Source: Parachlorella kessleri (lineage: Eukaryota > Chlorophyta > Trebouxiophyceae > Chlorellales > Chlorellaceae). From it: DNA of 30,262 nt. The position numbers were made by a program, and so were the translations under genes. Every line of letters starts with the position of its first letter. The stretch's first letter is position 1. The notes beneath the pieces are model-generated. The model worked only from the letters and a program-made list of their open reading frames with translations, did not search any database and was not told the DNA's origin. The stretch covers positions 1 to 30,262 of the forward strand of contig BBXU01001381.1 of assembly GCA_001598975.1 (NCBI GenBank), read 5' to 3'. Below, one piece after another: positions 10,296 through 22,500 of this stretch.

Positions 10296-10983
10296 CGGTG
10301 TGGTGAGGCACAACGTCCCCTTCTGGCAGTCACAATTGGTTATGTAGCGGTGTGCACGGTCAACTGTCTATTCCAAAGGTTAATAAACCCAACCTAAAAT
10401 GAAATTGCACTGAACTACGAATACAAGCAAGACCCATCATTTCAGGCAGTGATGAAAAGATTGGCAGTGAGAGGCAGAAGTGTGCACCGCAAGATGCTGC
10501 TAACGAAATCTAAAATACCCTACCCCCAAAAGGGCCCACTACTAGTACACCCCATTGGTGTGACACCATTGCTTGACAGCCGTTGCACTTACCAATCGCC
10601 ATAGTACAGCAAGCAAGCATCTTCAGCCGCGCCAACGAGCCTCCTAGGAGGCCGAATGCTTTCGCAGTGCACCTAGTCCAATCAGTAACAAGCATAAAAG
10701 AAAGTAGAAAGGCAAGGGTACTCACAGAAGAAAAAGGGCAGGCGTTTGACAACCAGTACTCACGAGGTGCCCAAATTTTGGCCTCACACGAACGACAAGG
10801 CCTTGGACAGAACCATAGCCCCACTTGTAGCCTGCTGCGTGATACCATCCCATGCAGTGTTTGCTGCGCCCTCGGAGAAGATAACTAAAACCCCAGCTCA
10901 TATGGATGGCCGGCCCGAGCACATCATGCAGGAAGGAAAAGCCCGCTCCACTATGCTGCTCCCCAGCACGTCCGAAGGCAGTT

Positions 10984-13900
10984 TCAAACTTTGGCTTCGG
11001 CGGCTGTCTGCGGCTGCTGCTGCTGCACGACTGGCACCTCCGCCACAGGGTAGGGCTGCAGCTTGTCGAGCGCCGCCTTCATGCCGCGTTGTGAGCGGGA
11101 CTCGTCAGCCTGCAGAAAAGTGAAGCAGCAAGTGTCAGCCAGGCCAGCAGGGTGCTACAAACAGGTGACTTAGGGAGAGCTTGTGAGGGCCCAACAAATC
11201 ACCATGCCATGGCCAGTGCTGGGTGAAACAGTGCTATCAAGCCCTTCAACACCCAATACCTGCTGCACTTCAGAAGGCAAGCGCATATTTTCACACAGCT
11301 TCCAAACATCGCCTTGCATGACCACGACGGCGACTCACCCAGTTGAGGACTGCACGGTGGAGGCCCTGCTCCCTCTCAGCTGCCGTGTAGTCACTAGCAT
11401 AGTACTCCTCCTCAGTCTTCATGGGGTTGCCTGCACCAGCCACAGCAACGCACGGTCAATGATCAAAGTAGTGTGCCATCCAGCAGCAAGTTTTTACAAC
11501 AGTTCGGTGTTCAGGGGGTCTGGTGGTAGCATACAGAGCTAGGATCACAGGGACAGCATCGCGCCCTGACCACCCTGGGCCAAAATGCCAACCTGGCCAT
11601 CATGACTCCCGCCGCCGCCTCACGGGCACCACTTTCACACAAACAAGCACCCAAGCAGGCACCGGCCTCAGCACGCCAAGCACCGCTCACCCGTGCGGCA
11701 CATGCTCATCATGATAGCCTCTTAGTAACCAATAGCTGCTACTCACCCTTGAAGAACATGCCGCCCCACATGGGGAAGTGGATGGTGGTCACCAGGAGGG
11801 TCACTCCAATGATCATGACACCCATCCACCGGAAGCCTTCCTGCTCAGTCATGGAGGCCGAGGTGAAGAAGATGGCCTGGGTAATGGCACTGCCAGAGTT
11901 GCCTGCAGCCAGGGACAGTGGGCAGCTGTAAGGTGAGGGCACACACAAGCGCAGGGCATGAGAGACAGCAGCCTCAAGGCCCCACAGCACAGTACCCTAC
12001 CACAGCAGCAGGACAGGTTAGGGCCATTGTGCGCCCAAGACCCTGCCAGGCGGGGCTACATGAGCAGCAAAGGCACCCAGGAGGGAAGGCCGACCAACAA
12101 ATCAAGCGGCAGTCTCCCCCCAAAGCCCACACACGCCCGATCAATGTGCCACCGACAAGGCTTCAAAGCTTTCTCCCTGCTCGGTGGCTTACCGCCAGCG
12201 CCGATCAAGCCGGTGGCCACTCCCAGGCCTCTCCGGGTGATGAAGGGGGCCACGCCGTAGGTGGCGCCACATGCCATGGGCACCGTCATGGACCAGAAGA
12301 CTACCACCATCATGGTGAGCCCCAGGGAGCCGGAGGTATAGGAGATAGCAATGGAGCAGCAGCCGCCTGCGTGCCACAGAACCGGAGAGCGGTGTTTTAG
12401 GTAGGGTATGGGAGCATGGAGGGACAGGGGCAGCTGACCAGCGTTGCCCAAATAATGCCCAATGCCTGCAGCACAGCTTGATTGCACCAAGACCGTGTGA
12501 AGCCCAGTGGCAGAACCAAGGTCACACATCGTGCACAGCAAGCAGTGCGCTCCCTGGCTACATTTGTTTGCCCTCAGAACAACAAGGATACATGGCAACA
12601 CAACAGCACGACTCACCCAGGGTCTGCACAATGTAGAGCACCCAGAGGCGGCCTCGCATGCCCAGGTACTTGGCTGTGAAGTCGGAGGTGATGCCGCCCA
12701 GGGCGCGGGCAAACAGGTTGAACAGACCAAACACGGAGGCCAGCACACCCGCGGTGCCCACAGACAGGTTGAACTGATCGTGGAGGTAGGTGGCAATGTT
12801 GTTATCAATGGTAAGCTCCACACCAAAGCAGTAGCCTGCAATAAACCAAGGGAGACCAGGGTCTGCTTCTATGTGGTTTGCATGGGGGAAGTGCGGGCAG
12901 CGCAAGGAACAAAAGTGCGGTGGGAGCACGGGGCGACGCCTTGCCACCAAAATGGAAGGGCTGCGCTAGTAGAGACTTTCACACAAGGCAGCGGCTACAG
13001 AAGGCAGGGAGTGCAAGCACCACAGCAGCACACAGGGTCACGTACAACTTCTACGAGGCAGAAAACAAGAGTCTTCAGACGGCAGCACTGAAACAGTGTC
13101 GGATGGCAATGCAGGGCGCCATCTCGTCAGGACAGCACTGACCGTAGGTGATGACCAGGACCCAGGTCCTGTAGTTCTTCACAGCTGCCCAGAACTCCAT
13201 GTGGGTCTTAGACTTGTCCTTCTTGCCCTTCTGGCGCAGGTCAGCATAGTTGCCTGCGCATGAGCAACAAGAAATCAGGCTTGGAATCAGTAAGCAAGCT
13301 GGTCAGCTAGCTACCCGCATGCCAGTTGTTGGCTACCCCAGCGTCAGGCAGTCCTGGCCAGAAGAGCTCCACACGCGCCAACCCATACCACAGCAGTACC
13401 AATGTTGTGAAACCCCATTGTTGAGGGGTTTGACCCCTCAAACAACTTGGACGATGGCGCTCACCGTCAGGCAGGTCCTGGCCAAAGAAGAGCACGACGA
13501 GGCCGATGATGATCTGGCACCAGCCGGGGATGAGGAAGGCGACGCGCCAGGCAATGAACCGGGGCTGGACGTGTTCAATGGCAGCCAACAGGTAGGGCAT
13601 GACCAGCTGGGTGGCACCACCACCTGCAATGCATGGAAGGAGGCTGATAAGCTGAGGCTGGCAGCAATACCAACTCTTCTAGGTGTTCTCTGGCTGGTTT
13701 GGGGGCAGCAAGGGGACAGCCAGGATGGTCGGCGCTTGGGTATAGCATGCACCCACCCGTGGCATGTATGCTGTGGATGAGATGTGGCAGTGCATGACAC
13801 CAGAGGTGACTGTAAAGCACCCCACAGAAGGGCAAGCTCCCAAAGGCCGGCCCAACCTCAACAATCAACAGTGCCCCGGCGTGCAAGGCAGCAGCAGTCC

Positions 13901-15284
13901 ACCACGGTCACTCACCCATGTTACCCCAGCCGGCCGCCACGGCATTGGCGGTGCCCACGATGCGCGCATTGAACATGGTGCTGCACCAAAACTGGCAGGC
14001 CACAAAAGTCGCCAGGGAGAAGCCGATGAGCATGCGGCAGGCGATGAAGCCGCTCGAATTGGAGACGGCAGCCATGCCGAAAGTGGCAGAGGATGTGAGG
14101 AGCTGCAGCACGCCGTGGCCGTAGCGAGGGCCGAAGGAGTCGCAGACTGCAGCAGCAGGCAGGAGGGAAGGTGGGTGGGCGGCCGGCCCCAGCTAGTAGG
14201 GGTTGTGTGTCGAGTGCATGCCGTGTCTAGCAGGACGGGAACGCTACCAGCTCCACTAGACCAAGGCGCCAAGGGAGATGTATTGACAGGGTAAATTAAC
14301 AAGCACAAGGTGTCCCAGCACCATTGCGGGTCAATGCAGCCAACCAAGACTTCAGACACACATCACATCAGCCCCCCAGCAGCCTACCTGCACCCATGGT
14401 GATACGGGAGAAGACGGCGCCGGTCACAGCAGCGATGGAGGCTCCGCTGATGTCTGGCTTAGTCAGCGAGAGGTTATCACTGCAGGGCACAGAACCGTAG
14501 ATACCAAGGTCAGAAGTGAGATATTGCTAGGGCACCCACTGGGTTAAGACTCCTGCTGGGAGCCCCTGTACGTGCACTGCCACCCGGGGTGGTACCAGCA
14601 GACAAATGTAAGGCAGGCGTCACATGCACCACAGCTGTCACAACTACTTCTAAACCACAATGAGCCTACTGCCTGCCGGGGGACAGATGGGCTGTGGACA
14701 GCCCGGAACAGCTAGTACCCCGCAAAGCAAGTGCAGGCTGCACTGGCCCCGGCCCGACCCTTGCTGCTGTAGGCAATCATCTGAGCCTCACCGGATGACT
14801 GGCATGAGGGGCGGGGCGGCAAAGCTGGCAACAAAGGCGATGAAGAAGGACATCCATGACAGGTGCAGCGACAGGTGGTGGGGCCGCTGGAAACTCCAAG
14901 GCTTGAGGACCTTGCTCTGCAGGCAGGCAAGGGCGGCAGAGGCAGGCGGTCAGTACTTGGGGAAGGGCTGCTGCTGGGCTTCAGTTTCTCTAAACCGTGG
15001 TACCAGGGCTGGACCTGGGAGGGCTACCAGGGCTGGAACAAAGCTCACAGAGCTGCTGGTATTAGCAGGGGCTCTTGCCACTCCCCTGGCTTCAATGCCT
15101 GCCCCGAGCAAGGGGACCCTAGCTACATCATAGGTGCTAAGGTACCTGGCGAGTGTCTTACCTTGCCCTCCGAGTCCACTGGCACACCAAAGGATGGCAC
15201 GACCAGGTTCTCTGAGTCGCTGGACAGCTTTTGCAGTGAGCCCTTGGAGGAGCCGTGGGCAGAGTCATCCTTGCTGTTCCCCAT
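10984..15284 (-). CDS. NRT2: High-affinity nitrate transporter, NNP family of the major facilitator superfamily
   Basis: Proton-coupled plasma-membrane nitrate (and probably nitrite) importer; first step of the pathway encoded by this cluster. Eleven exons: 15284-15162, 14916-14792, 14479-14388, 14146-13916, 13623-13465, 13253-13143, 12835-12617, 12366-12193, 11902-11747, 11430-11339, 11109-10984; 535 residues, the usual NRT2 length. Motifs: RPHHLSLHLSWMSFF at the first membrane segment, CDSFGPRYG (MFS loop), the nitrate signature AAGWGNMGGGATQ, FFGQDLPDGNY, FGVELTIDNNIATYL, and YYASDYTAAEREQGLH in the C-terminal tail. Introns 3 to 9 are phase 1 and all introns are GT-AG. The ATG has a good context (ACCATGG). 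The N-terminus carries DDSAHG, also found in NR. It is divergent from NAR2, its expected partner, with 376 bp between start codons, suggesting co-induction by nitrate. Introns hold no gene. Confidence 0.97.
13421..13441. other. Perfect hairpin in NRT2 intron 5
   Basis: TTGAGGGGT - TTG - ACCCCTCAA forms a 9-bp stem with a 3-base loop. Allowing one bulge, pairing extends about three more bases. It starts some 23 bases inside the intron after the exon 5 donor, so it could affect splicing; this is inference. Confidence 0.75.
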
Positions 15285-15660
15285 GGTGGCTGGTAGCGGC
15301 GCAGCAAGGAGCACCACTGGCGAGTCAAGTTTGGAGGGGCGGCGAACTAGTACTGGGAAGACACATGGTGCCGGCTTTTAACTGTGTGGGCAGTTGCCCA
15401 GTCTCAAGAGAGAGGGGGTCACAATCCATAGGGGTCGTTTCGGAAGCCACATGAGCGTTACCGCTGCAAGTTGTCGAGTGAGCTAGGGTAAGAGGGCACA
15501 AAATGGTGCCGCTCTCCCGGGAGCGCCCGGAAATGGCCTCTTGGGGCCCCGAGCTCAAGCTCGTCGGGTCTTCGTCCAGGCGTACTTGAACCCACTTCGC
15601 AATGTGAACTCATTATTCGATTGCTTTTCTCTTCGGCACCCCACACAGACTCCGGTGACC
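15285..15660. promoter_or_regulatory. Bidirectional promoter region NRT2 / NAR2
   Basis: The 376 bp between the divergent start codons must hold both promoters and both 5' untranslated regions. On the minus strand TTAAAAG (15381-15375) is a TATA-like candidate about 90 bases from the NRT2 ATG. The centre is GC-rich with palindromic pieces (CTCCCGGGAG near 15515, GGGGCCCC near 15544). CTTCGCAA at 15595-15602 is shared with the NR/NiR spacer. No factor binding site can be named with confidence. Confidence 0.6.
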
Positions 15661-17342
15661 ATGGCCAGCCACGCCGTAGTCCTGCTAATGCTTGCTGCAT
15701 TGTGTGCCTGCGCAAGGTCACAAACAAGTAAGCCCTCTTCCTTGCTGCTTCTGACGAGAAACTCCACAGCCTGTCTGCCTGTCATGACCCACTGCCTGCT
15801 GGGCCCTTAAGTGTGAAGATGCCCTGCTCTGTTGCAGCGTACACCTCGCTGCCCACCAACTACAACGTGCAGCTGTCCTACATCCTCAACGGCGTCAACT
15901 CAGACCCGTGCCAAGGAAACCTTGCTTGCCTTCCAGAGGTGAGCCCCTGTGGGTCAGCAAGCCAAATAAGCTCAGCGACAGCTGTGTTGGGTGCTGGGGG
16001 GAGGGGGTGCTCAGCAACTACCTGAGCAGCCTGTGCCAGCCTGCTGTCCACTTAATCTCATTGTACGGATGGGTGGGTGAGGGGGTGGGAGGAGTGCGCT
16101 GAGGAGTACCTTCAGTAATGTACTCTAGGTACACACCATGGGTAGCGCGTTCCTTACTCACCTGTCCTAGGCTGTCTTTGCAGCGCGCCACTGAGCCTGC
16201 TTGTAGGCCTGCAACTATATAGGAGCTCAGGAACTCCCCCAAGCACCTGTTATGCAGGTGAGCGTTCCGGCTGGGGACGCGGTCATCATCAGCTACGCCC
16301 CCATTGACGGCACCGCCAACACCACCTCTACCATCACTCTCCAAGCCTGCTACAACGCGGTCAGTACCCAGGACCGCCCCTGGAGGAAGCCCAACAACGT
16401 CATCTCGGTGAGTAGTCCGCCCCAGGCACGGCATGCAGCCACCTCAGGCACAGCGCGCGTTGTGGCAGATGCTCATGCCACACCAGGCCTTGGTTGTCTG
16501 GCTGGAAGTGTAGCCGTCTACCACCCAATATGCAGCAACAGCTCCAGCTCTAGAGGAGCGCCAGCATGCCTTGCCTGGATAGTAACCATGGTTATGCAGC
16601 GCCCTTGCTCCTTGCACTGGCCAGGTTTTCCTGGTGTGCTGTAGCGGCCCGCCCTGCCTGGCAAAGTGGTTATCTGCAGCTGAGCACTGTGTGTCCCCTG
16701 GCCTGCTGCAGAAGGACAAGCAGTGCACCGTGAAGGTTGCCAAGGGCCTGGGCCCCCAGGGCAACTTCACATATTTCCCCAATGATGACACCTCTCCTGC
16801 CGGCTACTTCATCCAGGTGAGGGGCTTGCTGCTGCACTTGGGGTCTGTGGTGGGACATGGTAGTGCAGTTGATAGCTGCATGATAGCGGCAGACGCATGT
16901 CTGGCTTGGGTCAATCCTAATCCTGTTTATACGCCCTGCTGAGTTGTCGGGCAGCTCATCCCAGGGTTGGGGGTTAGGCAGGTCGGCAGGTCTCAGCCGG
17001 TGGTATTACTGTCAGCCCAATAGCTTGTCCAAGCATGCCGGCGGGCAACAGGTCTACTGTGAGAGGTCTGACCTCCGGAGCTGATGCTTCTTCTGTTTCT
17101 GTGCATGTATATTGCCAAATGGCTGTGCTGAGTGGTTTTTTGCTACCTGTCTGCAGGTCCTGGAAGTGTGCTCTAACGGGCAGTATTGCGGCAAAGCGCA
17201 CAGCGTGCAGCAGTACACAATCATACCCATCGACTCGCGGCCTGCCTGGCTGATGGTCCTGGTCGGCGTCTTCTGCTGTGTGGGCCCGTTCTCGTTGGCA
17301 GCCTATTTTGTGGGAGAGCGCCACTTTAAGAAGAGGCAATAG
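15661..17342 (+). CDS. NAR2: NAR2-type nitrate transport accessory protein
   Basis: Single-pass membrane partner needed by NRT2 transporters for high-affinity nitrate uptake. Exons: 15661-15727, 15838-15938, 16258-16407, 16712-16816, 17157-17342; phases agree and the protein is 202 residues, the usual family size. It starts with a signal peptide (VVLLMLAALCACARS). The lumenal or external domain follows, with YTSLP, AVIISYAP and the family hallmark PWRKPNNVISKDKQC spanning the exon 3/4 junction, then NFTY. A C-terminal membrane helix covers about residues 172-195 (AWLMVLVGVFCCVGPF) with a short basic tail ending HFKKRQ. This is the topology of plant and algal NAR2. All introns are GT-AG. It is divergent from NRT2 and convergent with NR. 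Identity rests on motif, topology and neighbourhood together. Confidence 0.93.
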
Positions 17343-17755
17343 GTAGGGTTGGGAGTTGGTCTGCATGCAGCGTGGTGACAATCTTGTGGTTGCCAGGCTT
17401 AGCCTGATTGTCATTTGAGCAAATGTGCCTTCTCTCGGCTTGAGGTGGCTCTACTAGGGTGAGACACTCCAGGGGCTTCGTATTTCAGTTTGCCTCCTGA
17501 CGGGGCATTGTACCACTAGGCTCCAGTAGCGTATTTTTCGTTGTAGTACACTCTTTCACTGCTAACTCTGCGCAAGTCCTGCCGTGCAATTATTTGCTTG
17601 CTGACTTTCATAGCACTAGAATGACTTAGCAATGCTGCGGCACAGCGTCTTGCGCTCTTCAGGGCGCCTTGTGTGCTGTTCTGATATGGCCAGGATGTAG
17701 GCAGGGGGTCGGGCCCCCATTGCTCTGATAGTGAGATGTTCGACTGGCCTGCCCC

Positions 17756-17760
17756 TGTAA
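17756..17760 (+). terminator. Candidate poly(A) signal TGTAA for NAR2
   Basis: TGTAA lies about 415 bases after the NAR2 stop on the coding strand, a plausible green-algal 3' end. It is a pentamer and could be chance. Confidence 0.4.
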
Positions 17761-18004
17761 TATCGGGCACACAAAATTCTTCATGACAGATCAAGAAGTC
17801 AATATAGGGGATAGGACACAAGACATTTGACACCCTGCACCAAAATGTGTGGCATTGTGATTGATGGCACGTGCATGCAGTGCTCCTGGTGCCATCGGCA
17901 TCCTATCGGATGTGGGTGGCACTCTGCAAGGCCATCTCCACAAGTTCAAGAATGCCCCCATGTATGTAGTAGAACTCAAGGACGGCTTTACCTGTATTTA
18001 ATAG

Positions 18005-18023
18005 AGAGTGGTAATACCACTCT
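18005..18023. other. Small hairpin in the convergent spacer
   Basis: AGAGTGGT - AAT - ACCACTCT: 8-bp perfect stem, 3-base loop, between the two converging transcripts. Function unknown. Confidence 0.6.
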
Positions 18024-18888
18024 AGAGAAAGAAACCTGCAGCCTTCTCCAGCGGCAACCCTGTCCTCCACAATAAAACTTGACTGTCGAACGTGCGAGAC
18101 AAAACCAGGTATATAAGACAAATAAGCACACAGCGCTGCACTTGCTCTTACTGTCAGCTTATTGCTGCAGGTCCCCATACAGCACCAGAGAGAAAGATCT
18201 GTAGCTGGGTACAGCAAGGTTGTTGCGTTTGCAGGACACAGCAATTAGAGTCCACTCTCCAGCACCCCTGCGAAGGGCCTCCTCGCAGTGGTGGCTGCAC
18301 CCGCCTGCACTAAAACCCGGCTCTCAAAGCTGCCAGGCAACTCTCTTCAGCAGGAAATTTGCATATGCATGCCCTGCTGCAAGCTGTGTGCACCACTGAG
18401 ATACCACCCCTAAGGACCAGCAGAGGGTGGCAGCTAGAAGACTTCGTGGTGGCTGCTGGGATTGATCTGGCTGCCGGAGTTGGCTAAGCAGAAAGTATAC
18501 AGATGGACGAGGCGCTGCAGTTAGTGGGCCACTCTAGGGTACCAGAAGACCTAGCTGGTGTAGGTGATGTCAAATGCTCAGTATGATGTCTGCTAAGTCG
18601 TGCAGTCACTGTCACGGTGCCCGTCAGGTCTGAACCTGACCCACCTGCAATGTTGCCGTAGGTCAGCTTCTGCGCTGCAGCTCTGGAGTCGGCGCCAGGT
18701 TTGTAGTCCGACAGCCCAAACATGGCACACTGGCAGCTGGAACTGCCCAGCCAGTAGTGTACAGAAAGTCTGAAAGCTGTGGTGTTGTAATATTGCTGCT
18801 CAAGGCTTTTAGAATTTCGCACACATGGGGCTGTTGAGAATTCATGGCCTGCACTGCCCTGTACCCATTACAGTTGCAAGCCATCTCG

Positions 18889-18893
18889 TTACA
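18889..18893 (-). terminator. Candidate poly(A) signal TGTAA for nitrate reductase
   Basis: First TGTAA on the minus strand after the NR stop, about 680 bases downstream; another occurs at 18872-18868. The distance matches the candidates of NRT2 and the endonuclease gene. Confidence 0.35.
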
Positions 18894-19574
18894 AGAGGAC
18901 AGCTGCAAACCCATCATGACCAACTGACCGCTAGAAAGGGCGCCAACTGCTGTAAGGAAGAAGCAAGCTCACTAGGAAAGCGCACAAATACGAGTTCAAA
19001 AACAATATGTCCCTCATGAGCGGTTACCGAGAATTCTTAACCTCTTCATGAGAGTTTTTCAAAAAGTGCTCATCAAGCAAAGGCCCAGCAAGGCCCGCTA
19101 CAAGTACAGTCCTTTTTTGAAGTACTGCAATTTCAGGGTGCAAACCAAGCCGCAACCCCTCACCGGCTGAGGTATCTAGCCTGGCTTCAGGGGGCGCCAA
19201 TGGGCTGCAACTAAATAGTGCGTGGGTAGTAGGCAGACCCTAAGAAAACACACACAAACCACCTGCCAAAGGCAGTCTCAAAGTACTAATGAAATCAGGC
19301 ACGGGGTGCCATGTGTTCCGACCTGCCACTGCTCTCTCTGTTTGTACATCGCAGGTTCCTCCCACCCACTCCTTCCGCAACTCCCCCGTACTGGGCCCTG
19401 GAGGTACTGGCAGCACAGCCGCACCAACCAGGCATCCTTGCTCATGCATCAGCCACGTTGCCGCCAGCAGCTGCCGGCACTGCTCTGGCTTGATCCCGCA
19501 GCCGGCGGACAACCACCATACTCTGGCTGCACTGCGCTGCCTACTTGAGGAGCCCACCGGCCGCCATCAGCCAC

Positions 19575-22500
19575 CTAGAACTGGATGCACTGCTCCGGCT
19601 TGTAGCCCAGCTTCTCCAGGTTAGGCAGGCAGGCAAACTTGATCATGGGCGGCGGGCCGCACAGGAAGCAGACGGTGGAGTCGCAGGCCGGGAAGAGCTG
19701 CTCCCGCACCATGTCCTCATTGATGAAGCCGCTGCTGAACTGCCAGCCCTCGGTGGGGCGGTCCACTGCAGGGGGAGGGAGACGTGGTGTGTTAGTGAGC
19801 TGCACACAGTGGATTGTTGCGATGCTGGCTGGCTGGCTGGGTAGCTAGGGAGGTGTTGGTGTGAGCAGCAGTGCTGCCCTGAGGTGAATGTAGAGGAGCC
19901 AGCCAGTGGCGTCTGCCAGCACACCCAAGCAACTTAGCACGCCAGGAGAATGATAAATGTCATGCAGCACTCATCACAAGCCAGGCACGCTAGCTTTGCC
20001 CACCACCACAGCTGCACAGCTGCTGGGCTGACCATGCCAGGCACGCACCACCACCACCACCAACCCCATCAGACAATCGCCGCGCACGGTTTTAAGCCAG
20101 CCTGAAGAGGCCTTACCTGTGTACCAGACCTTGAAGTTGGGGTGCTGGGCTGCCAGGCTGTCCAGCTCCTCTCGCAGGAGAATGTCGTCTGGGGCAACAT
20201 TGGCATACAATAGGCTCAGCTGGGTGGTGTCGCTGGCATCCTTCAGCACTGCCTTGATCACCTGCAGCCAGGGAGGCACACAAGAGAGGCTCCATCACGC
20301 ATGAGCTACTACCGCAGGCGGGAGGAGTTGAGCCTGTCAGAAAAGGGAGGCTCTCAGAATGCTTAAGCCACCAAGGGACCGGGCGTAGTGAGGGAACGCA
20401 GCCAGCCACATTTAGGGTTAGGGTTCCCATAGCAGTGGGAGCAGCCGGCCACAGCTGTGAGGGTTCGGCACCTCAGGGGTGCCGAGGCAGACTGCCCAAA
20501 GGACAGATATACAGCAGGCTGGACCTAGGCTCTGCACCCACTTGAGGTATCTGAATCTACCACCGGTGTCCACGCTATCATGGCGAACAAACACACACAC
20601 AAACTTCCACCACCAGGAGGCAGCAACCCACCTGGTACATGGGCGTGATGCCTGTGCCGCCAGCAATCATGGAGATGTGGGTGGCCGCATGGGGCTCCCC
20701 CTCCAGCGTGTACTGCCCCTTGCCTAGGTAGTGCACATGCCCCAGCGGCCCCTTCACGTCGATGGTGTCGCCAATGGCCAGAGACTCCAGATACTGGGAC
20801 ATCTTGCCGCCCTCTGGGAAGCGAGGGTGCTCGTTGGCCCAGTAGACCTGCAGAGCAGTGAGGGGGCACGCGGGCGAGTGTCAAGGCTGGGTTGCAGGGC
20901 AGCTATCAAGTGTCACCGCCTGGGTATGCCTCCTCCAGCATAGATGCCAGCAGCACGGCGCAAAACTCAAATGCCTTGCCAGGGTGCAGTACCTTCTGCA
21001 ACAGATTAAACCGACCTAGCGGGCAATGCGGTATTAGCACGGAAGCATGGCAAGGCAGCTCCAGCCTGCTGGAGCGCCAGGCCAAACAGGCCGACTCAAA
21101 GGCCACTAGCCAGAGGGTGCTGCAGGCATTTTGCTGCAGCAGGAACGGGCCTGGACAGCCAGTTAAGCACCCACCTTGATGACCAGGTCGAAATAGCCAA
21201 GGTCGTCATCGCTGCTGGCAGGTGTGTAGGCACGCATCACCAGCTCGCCATTGATCCTGCAGATACAACGGAGAAGAGTTGAGCAGTGGTACATCGGAGG
21301 TTACTGGGTGGCAGAGCATTCTCTGGCCGTCAGCTGCATGTATGCAAAGGTACACAAGGCAAAGGTGGGAAGGCAGCCTTTCCATCATGCGCAGATGCTG
21401 CTCGGCAGCTGCCAGTTGCTCCAGCCCCCACCACTCCTATTGAGGTACTATGGTCAACCGGCTAGGCAGGCAAAACAAAGCCACGGCACCAGCATGCAAT
21501 CCCCAAGATGGCCATCACTTCCCCCAAAGCAACTCACTTGGCGTACAAGAACACATGCTTGCCCACTGGCAGCCCAAAGCGGTGCTGCGGCGACTGCAGC
21601 GAAAAGCGGAACCGCCGCACATTGTGGCTCAGCTCGTGCTTCTCAACCAGCTTGAAGGCCTGCTTCTTCTTGGGGTGAAGCGCTATCAGGTCCACTGCTG
21701 CTGCGGCTGCCATCACCGGCGGCACGCCCGCCGCTGCTGCCGCTGCTGCTAAGCCGTTGACCATGTGCCCGTTGGGCACTTGTGCGCCGTTGGCCTCTGC
21801 CGCGCCCCTGGCCACATCCGCCGCCGCTGCTGCTGCTGCAACTGCTGACCCGTTGGCCACTGCCGGCGCTGTCATCCCATTTGCCACAGCCAAGGCCACC
21901 CCGTTGGCAGCTGCTGGCACCGCCACGCCGTTGGCTGCTGCGCCATTCACAGCCAGGGGTGCAGGGCTGGCGCCCTCCAGGTCCCCGATGTAGTAGTCAA
22001 GCAGCATCTTCTTGGCCTTGGCGGAGTGGATGGCATTGAACTCCTCGGTGGCGTCGGTACCAGCCACCAGCAAGATGCTGTCGGCACCGCCTGCAGGGCA
22101 CGGGAAACTTGGACATGGGTTTAGCTCTGTGCAGTAGGAAGATAAAGACTTTTCCTGGGTGAGGGCACAGACTGGTGCATGCTAACAGGGGCAGCAAGGG
22201 GTGCTAGTTCCCCAGGGCGGCAACAACCAGCAGCGGGGCAGTAAACAGGGGGAGGGAGCCGCCGTCTGCTCTGGGGAAAGCAACTAGCAAAAGTTGCCAA
22301 CTGTGACCTGTGGCATGCAGGTCTGCCAGACAGCTTTCTAGCCCCGCTGCCTGCCCCTGACAGCCAAGCAGCATTTGCTGATGTCCCTGTCGCGGACCAA
22401 AAAATCTCACGAAGCAGGGAGGTGGAAGAACCTCCGGTCCCAACACTTGCCTGGGTGCTCCTTCAGGAAGGGCGTGGCATCATACACCCTGCCATCCACC

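Larger units (their letters stand above)
9077..10983. other. Mostly non-coding spacer between endonuclease start and NRT2 stop
   Basis: It contains the upstream region of the endonuclease gene, one weak plus-strand exon candidate (9459-9587), the second copy of the dispersed repeat (10139-10237), and the presumed NRT2 3' untranslated region ending near 10291. Open frames at 10510-10922 on both strands show no recognisable protein pattern. Confidence 0.6.
17343..19574. other. Convergent spacer between NAR2 and nitrate reductase
   Basis: About 2.2 kb with no recognisable gene. It holds the NAR2 3' untranslated region (to about 17775), the NR 3' untranslated region (from 19574 down to about 18870), and some 1.1 kb between with only short open frames of no known pattern. 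A small perfect hairpin sits at 18005-18023. Confidence 0.6.

Noticed and set aside
11918..12400. Plus-strand open frame over NRT2 exons 8-9
   Set aside because: It is antisense to exons with verified NRT2 motifs and consistent splice phases.
18484..18822. Minus-strand open frame of 112 codons between NAR2 and NR
   Set aside because: No known pattern and it lies near or beyond the expected 3' end of NR; retained only as spacer.
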